A DNA stretch of 36,598 bases. It comes from Elusimicrobiota bacterium. GTDB lineage: Bacteria; Elusimicrobiota; Elusimicrobia; UBA1565. Location: NCBI GenBank assembly GCA_016218495.1, contig JACRDU010000035.1:1-36598 (forward strand). Reading direction: 5' to 3'. The notes below the pieces were generated by a model. The model had not been told where the DNA came from. It did not search any database and saw nothing but the letters and a program-made list of their open reading frames with translations. Below are positions 32,634 through 36,598 of the stretch, in pieces (the first letter of the stretch is position 1; each line of letters begins with the position of its first letter). The position numbers and the translations under genes are program-made.

Positions 32634-33860
32634 TTATACGTGTCTGAGCGCCTCGCTGACGACCAGGCGCGCGGCGCGCACCGCCGGCCCGACGGCCGCG
32701 GCGACGCAGATGAGCCACAGGCCCAGGGCCGAGCGCAGGTGCAGGAACCACTGCGGGCGCATCATGATCATATTGTCGAACGGCATGAAGTAGCTCAAGG
32801 CCTTGCCCAGGGGCAGGTGCAGGCCGGTGATTCCGAACACCCAGATGGCCGTCCCCCCCACCGCCAAACCCGCCGCCACGCCGGCGGCCCCGAGCAGGGC
32901 CGCCTCCGCGAGGATGAGGGCCACCAGCGCCGACGGCCTCCCGCCCAGCGCGCGAATGACGCCGAACTCCCGGATGCGCTCGAAGAGCGACATCGAGATG
33001 GTGTTCACGATGCCCAATGCCACGATGGCGTAGATGACGCCCATGATGACGACGAGCAGGGCGTCTTGGAAGCGCTTGATGCCCACCACCTCCGAGCCGA
33101 TCTGCCGGTAGGTGACGAGCTCCGCGTCCGGCGCGTCCCAAGAGCCGGCGCGCTCCGCCACGAAGGCGTCGAGGCCGGAGAGTTCCTTGAGCTTCACCGC
33201 CACATGGCTGACCAGGCCCGGGCGGCCGCGCAGGCGCTGCGCGGAGGCCAGCGGGACATAGACGATCTGGCCGTCGTAGGCCACCGAGTTCGTGGTGAAA
33301 AGGCCGGCCACGCGGAAGAGCTCGGAGCCCATCTCGCCGTTGGGCCTCTGGGCCATCACCACGATGCGCTCGCCCAGGCGCACGTCGAGCTCGCGCGCCA
33401 GCTTGGCGCCCAGCACGGCGTCGCGCTCGCCCACGCCGAAGTAGGAGCCCTCGGTCAGGTAGCCCGGGATGATGGAGAGGCGGCGCTCGGCGGCCGGGTC
33501 GATGCCGGCCACCAGCACGCCGCGCGAGGCCGTCGGCGAGGTGATGAGCCCCGTGTAGAGCAGGCGCGGCCCCGCCGCCTCCACGCGGGGGTCCTTGGCG
33601 AACGCGTCGCTGAACCGCCCGGAGCGCTCCAGGAGCTTCTCGGGCACCTTGTGGTCCTTCACGCCCACGGCCTGGACCTGGATGTGCCCCAGCATCACCC
33701 CGGTGGCCTTCTCGATCATCTGGCCCTGGAAGGAGCGCAGCAGGCTCTGGCCGAACATCACGGCGGCCAAGCCCACGCCCACCGAGCCGGCCGACAGCAG
33801 GCTGCGCCGCAGGTTGCGGGTGGCGTTGCGCGAGGCCAGGGTCCACAGGGTGCCGTTCAT
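32634..33860 (-). CDS. ABC transporter permease, FtsX/LolC-E type (second of the pair)
   Basis: 408 residues. One N-terminal membrane helix (about 22-42) follows LASRNATRNLRRS. A large periplasmic MacB-PCD-like domain contains GHIQV, VLVAGIDPAAE and YDGQIVYVP. Three C-terminal helices (about 265-400) carry the FtsX signature NTISMSLFERIREFGVIRALG. It is a paralogue of the permease just upstream: both share GHIQV, the FQDALL/YQDALL segment and FMPFD near the end. It likely forms a heterodimer driven by the ATPase downstream. The ATG at 33860 overlaps the previous stop (ATGA). Its stop was originally 7 nt before the ATPase start. Confidence 0.92.
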   Translation of the reverse strand: MNGTLWTLASRNATRNLRRSLLSAGSVGVGLAAVMFGQSLLRSFQGQMIEKATGVMLGHIQVQAVGVKDHKVPEKLLERSGRFSDAFAKDPRVEAAGPRLLYTGLITSPTASRGVLVAGIDPAAERRLSIIPGYLTEGSYFGVGERDAVLGAKLARELDVRLGERIVVMAQRPNGEMGSELFRVAGLFTTNSVAYDGQIVYVPLASAQRLRGRPGLVSHVAVKLKELSGLDAFVAERAGSWDAPDAELVTYRQIGSEVVGIKRFQDALLVVIMGVIYAIVALGIVNTISMSLFERIREFGVIRALGGRPSALVALILAEAALLGAAGVAAGLAVGGTAIWVFGITGLHLPLGKALSYFMPFDNMIMMRPQWFLHLRSALGLWLICVAAAVGPAVRAARLVVSEALRHV

Positions 33861-35086
33861 ATCTGGCGCAGGGCCTCGGCCGGCCGCAGGCGCATCGCGC
33901 GCAGGGCCGGCGGGATGCCTGAGAGGACGCAGGTGGCGAAGACCGCCCCCAGGGCGACGAGGTGCCGGGACCAGTCGAAGCGCAGGTAGAGCACCGAGTC
34001 GAAGGGCATGAAGAAGCCCACGGCGTCGGCGATGGGCAGCTCCAGGCCCTGACGGGCGAAATAGACGATGAGGCCGGCTCCCGCCGCCAGGCCCAGCCCG
34101 GCCCCCAGCGTGCCTATGAGCACGGACTCGGCCAGCACCAGCTTCCCGACGAACTCCCGTCGGGCGCCCAGCGCCATCAGCAGGCCGAACTCGCGCAGGC
34201 GCTCGTACATCGACATCAGCAGGGTGTTGAGGATGCCCAGCGCGACGATGACGAACACGACGGCGAGCACGATGCGCAGCAGGGCGTCCTGGTACTCGCG
34301 CACCCCGACCAGCTCGTAGTCGATTTCCTCCCAGGTCGCCGCCCGGACCGGCTGGCCCTTGAGAGCCGCGGCCAAGAGCCCGCGGGTCTCGGACAGGCGC
34401 GAGGGGTCCTCGAGCCGGAGCACGAAGTCGTTGGCCTGGGCGTCGGCGGAGAGCAGGGTCTGGGCCTTGCCGATGTCCACATAGATGATGGAGGCGTCGA
34501 AGGTGTGCGAGCCGGTCTTGAAGATGCCCGTCACCGTCGCCAGCTCGGCCCCGAGCGAGCCGTCGACGCCGGTGGCCATCAGCACGACCTCGTCGCCCAG
34601 CTTCACCCCCAGCTGGGCGGCCAAGGTGTCGCCGACGAAGGCGCCGTCGCCCCCGGGCTCGAGGAAGGCCCCCTGGGAGAGGTAGGTGGAGATGGACAGC
34701 ACCTTGGGGTCCCGGCGCGGCTCCACGCCGCAGACCAGGACCCCCGCGGACTCCTTCTTGGAGGAGGCCAGCCCGGTCACGACCAGCCTGCGCTCGAAGG
34801 CCGACACGTTCGGGAGCCCGCGCACGGCCCGCTCGACGGCGTCGGCCCCCCGTATCCAGCGGTCGGGGAACTTGGGGTCGGCGGTGGCCTCGTCGAGCAC
34901 CTGGATGTGCCCGGTATGGATGCCGGTGGACTTCTCGACCAGCTGGACCTGGATGGTCTGCACCAGGCTCTGCCCGAAGAGGAGCCCGGTCAGGCCCGCC
35001 GCCACCGAGAGCACGGTCAGGGCGCTGCGGCGGCGGTTGCGCCAGAGGTTGCGCCAAGCCAAGGTCCAGACGGCCCACCCCGTCAT
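33857..35086 (-). CDS. ABC transporter permease, FtsX/LolC-E type (first of the pair)
   Basis: 409 residues with the same plan as its neighbour: LAWRNLWRNRRRSALT then a first helix, a large periplasmic domain (TGIHTGHIQV, GVLVCGVEP, ASIIYVDIGKAQ) and three C-terminal helices with LNTLLMSMYERLREFGLLMALGARR. The last loop holds FFMPFDSVLYLRFDW. MacB/LolC-like permeases use ATP binding in the cytoplasm to move substrates held in the periplasm rather than across the inner membrane. The ATG at 35086 overlaps the stop of the LolA-like gene, so substrate carrier and permease are translated together. Confidence 0.92.
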   Translation of the reverse strand: MTGWAVWTLAWRNLWRNRRRSALTVLSVAAGLTGLLFGQSLVQTIQVQLVEKSTGIHTGHIQVLDEATADPKFPDRWIRGADAVERAVRGLPNVSAFERRLVVTGLASSKKESAGVLVCGVEPRRDPKVLSISTYLSQGAFLEPGGDGAFVGDTLAAQLGVKLGDEVVLMATGVDGSLGAELATVTGIFKTGSHTFDASIIYVDIGKAQTLLSADAQANDFVLRLEDPSRLSETRGLLAAALKGQPVRAATWEEIDYELVGVREYQDALLRIVLAVVFVIVALGILNTLLMSMYERLREFGLLMALGARREFVGKLVLAESVLIGTLGAGLGLAAGAGLIVYFARQGLELPIADAVGFFMPFDSVLYLRFDWSRHLVALGAVFATCVLSGIPPALRAMRLRPAEALRQI

Positions 35087-35823
35087 TTCTGCAGGCGGCT
35101 GACGCTGAAGAACGAGTCGTCCAGGTCCAGGTCGAAGTCGATGAGCTTGTATTCGAGCACGGTCTTGCGCCCCGGGGTGCGCGTGGGCACGCACTCCAGG
35201 CGGGTGGGCACGCGCCGCCCGTCCATCTCCTTGACTAGGTCCAGCGCGATGGTGCGGATGAGCTCGCCGCGCTCGGAGTAGTCCTCCTCGCGCAGCGGGA
35301 TGACCCAGCCGTCCGGGAAGACGCCGGCGTCGAAGAGCACCTTCCCCCAGACGACCGGCGCGTCGGGTTTGGGGATGGCCTCGATCCGGTAACGGTCGTA
35401 GCCGTCCCCCGGCTTGACCTCGACGATCCTGTGCTCGTAGTCCTTGACGATCGAGTCGGCCTTGACGATGTCCTCGAAGTTGAAGTCCGATCCCTGCCAG
35501 GAGGAGTGCATCATCGTCGGCGGGATCTTGAGCAGCCGCTCGACGCGCGCCATCCACATCCACATCTCCTCGTCCCGGCGCAGCGTCCGGGTCCCCTTCT
35601 CCTTGGGCGGGGCGTGGATCGCGATCAGGGCCCGGGTCCTTCCCTTGTGCCAGGCCTCCAGCTCGAGCTCGCGGCTCCACTCCGGCGTCTCGATGCGCAT
35701 CGTGACCCGGGCGTGGGAGGAGTCGCCGCGCAGGACCTTGTTGGCCTTGTCGACGACCTCCTTGGCGGGCAGGCGGCCCTCGGCCGCGAGGGCCGAAAGG
35801 GCCATCGCCAGGAGAAGGCTCAC
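35083..35823 (-). CDS. Outer-membrane lipoprotein-sorting (LolA-like) periplasmic protein
   Basis: 246 residues with a short signal sequence (MSLLLAMALSALAAEG; weak, with no N-terminal Lys/Arg) and a LolA/LolB-like fold. The conserved pattern LRGDSSHARVTMRIETPEWSRELELEAW, KGTRTLRRDEEMWMWM, MMHSSWQGSDFNFEDIV and FDLDLDDSFFSVSRLQ matches the COG2834-type outer-membrane lipoprotein-sorting proteins. Such proteins carry a lipid or lipoprotein across the periplasm in a hydrophobic cavity. The start is a GTG at 35823 overlapping the pdxA stop (GTGA). It directly precedes the permease pair, so it is the likely soluble carrier of this exporter. Confidence 0.88.
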   Translation of the reverse strand: MSLLLAMALSALAAEGRLPAKEVVDKANKVLRGDSSHARVTMRIETPEWSRELELEAWHKGRTRALIAIHAPPKEKGTRTLRRDEEMWMWMARVERLLKIPPTMMHSSWQGSDFNFEDIVKADSIVKDYEHRIVEVKPGDGYDRYRIEAIPKPDAPVVWGKVLFDAGVFPDGWVIPLREEDYSERGELIRTIALDLVKEMDGRRVPTRLECVPTRTPGRKTVLEYKLIDFDLDLDDSFFSVSRLQK

Positions 35824-36598
35824 GACATCCTCCGTCGGCAGACTCGCGCCGCCCAGAGGGCCGCCGCGATCGTCGCGGTCGGATCGGCATTCCCCTTGCC
35901 GGCGACGTCGAAGGCGGTCCCGTGCCCGGGCGAGGTCCGCACCAGAGGCGCGCCGATCGTCCAGTTGACGACCCCGTAGCGGGAGCGCAGCTTGAGCGGG
36001 ATCAGGGCCTGGTCATGGTACAAGGCGATCAGCGCGTCGTAGCGGCCCTCGGCGTGCTCGGCCCAGGCCGTGTCGGCGGGGATCGGACCGGAGATCGCGA
36101 GGCCGCTTCGCAGCAGTTCCTTCACCGCAGGCTTGAGCAGCCGCTCCTCTTCCGAGCCGAGCAGCCCGCCTTCGCCGGCATGCGGGTTCAAGGCGCAAAG
36201 GCCCAGCTTGGGGCGGGATATCCCGAGCGACTCCCGAAGGGCTCGCGCCGCCTGCCTCCCGGTGGAGACGATCTCGCGAACGCTCAAGCGCGCGGGGACC
36301 TCCGAGAGGGGGATATGCCGGGTCGCCAGCACCGCGCGAAGCTCCCCCGCCATCAGCATCATCGTCGTCTCGGGGGCCCCCGCCATCTTCCCCAGGTACT
36401 CAGTGTGGTCGTGAAAGGGCACGGCGGCCGACTTCCACGCCTCCTTTGATATCGGCGCAGTGACTATGCCGTCGGCTAGACCCTTCCCCGCGAGGCGCAG
36501 GGCCGCCTCAAGGCTCTGGAAAGAGGCCCGCCCGCCGCGAGGGTTGGGTTTCCTCGACACCGGCCCGCAGCCCCCGGTGTCGAGAAGCGGCGCCAGGC
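35820..36598 (-). CDS. pdxA: 4-hydroxythreonine-4-phosphate dehydrogenase (5' end outside the window)
   Basis: PdxA oxidises 4-phosphohydroxythreonine with NAD+ to the ketone that becomes 3-amino-2-oxopropyl phosphate, substrate of PdxJ. About 259 C-terminal codons are present and the frame is open to the window edge; a GTG at 36560 is internal, not the start. Visible metal and substrate residues: TAPISKEAW, FHDHTEYL (His), CALNPHAGEGGLLGSEE, LYHDQALIPLK (His) and PLVRTSPGHGTAFDVAGKGNADP (His). It is the most upstream visible gene of the export operon and overlaps the LolA-like gene, a pairing without obvious metabolic sense. Confidence 0.95.
   Translation of the reverse strand, partial: LAPLLDTGGCGPVSRKPNPRGGRASFQSLEAALRLAGKGLADGIVTAPISKEAWKSAAVPFHDHTEYLGKMAGAPETTMMLMAGELRAVLATRHIPLSEVPARLSVREIVSTGRQAARALRESLGISRPKLGLCALNPHAGEGGLLGSEEERLLKPAVKELLRSGLAISGPIPADTAWAEHAEGRYDALIALYHDQALIPLKLRSRYGVVNWTIGAPLVRTSPGHGTAFDVAGKGNADPTATIAAALWAARVCRRRMS

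Overview
The window is a GC-rich bacterial chromosome segment, roughly two thirds G+C by eye. Genes are packed tightly, and most neighbours overlap by ATGA, GTGA or TGATG. The house-keeping content is that of a diderm bacterium: a C-terminal-Phe outer-membrane barrel, a LolA-like protein, an FtsX-type ABC exporter and many signal peptides. Very Ala/Pro-rich secreted N-termini and a receptor-like Ser/Thr kinase suggest a GC-rich Elusimicrobiota-type genome. That placement is an inference, not a proof.

Layout. (1) 10574 to 1, minus strand: a long operon hpt-ftsH-folP-glmM-pdxJ-glmS-acpS-nnrD-tsaE-tsaB. It covers purine salvage, membrane proteolysis, folate, UDP-GlcNAc precursor, vitamin B6, ACP activation, NAD(P)HX repair and tRNA t6A. 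Between tsaE and tsaB sits an AT-rich two-gene cassette, 'mobile mystery' proteins A (HTH) and B (Fic), with its own near-consensus promoter and operator. (2) 10656-20268, plus strand: a REC-HisKA-HATPase-REC hybrid kinase, then infC-rpmI-rplT-pheS-pheT-small coiled coil-zapA-rarA-xseA-xseB. (3) 20275-28536: lineage-specific genes. These are a secreted protein, an AAA_14/DUF4143 ATPase with a palindromic promoter, a periplasmic-TPR/cytoplasmic-kinase receptor, a divergently transcribed secreted protein, and a 1015-residue membrane protein made of two tandem copies of one unit. (4) 28537-28813: a short intergenic region holding a good plus-strand promoter that points into a strongly foldable RNA of about 88 nt (candidate new ncRNA). 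(5) 36598 to 28814, minus strand: pdxA, LolA-like protein, two FtsX-type permeases, ABC ATPase, outer-membrane barrel, DUF3800. This looks like a trans-envelope lipid or lipoprotein export operon.

The most striking observation is in region 5. A Fic gene has been inserted at the 5' end of the ABC ATPase gene and is flanked by a perfect 62-bp direct repeat (31344-31405 and 32559-32620). The upstream repeat is a 32-codon stub of the ATPase gene whose stop codon overlaps the fic start (ATGA). The downstream copy begins the intact ATPase gene with a new start codon. Together with the tsaE/tsaB cassette, the AAA_14 gene and the DUF3800 gene, this shows repeated arrival of small, lower-GC cargo genes at gene junctions without gross disruption of the host operons. 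A second theme is that several promoter-proximal genes (infC, the hybrid kinase, the Ser/Thr kinase, the AAA_14 gene) have good or fair -10 elements only about 4-10 nt before a start codon and no Shine-Dalgarno. This suggests leaderless or nearly leaderless mRNAs.
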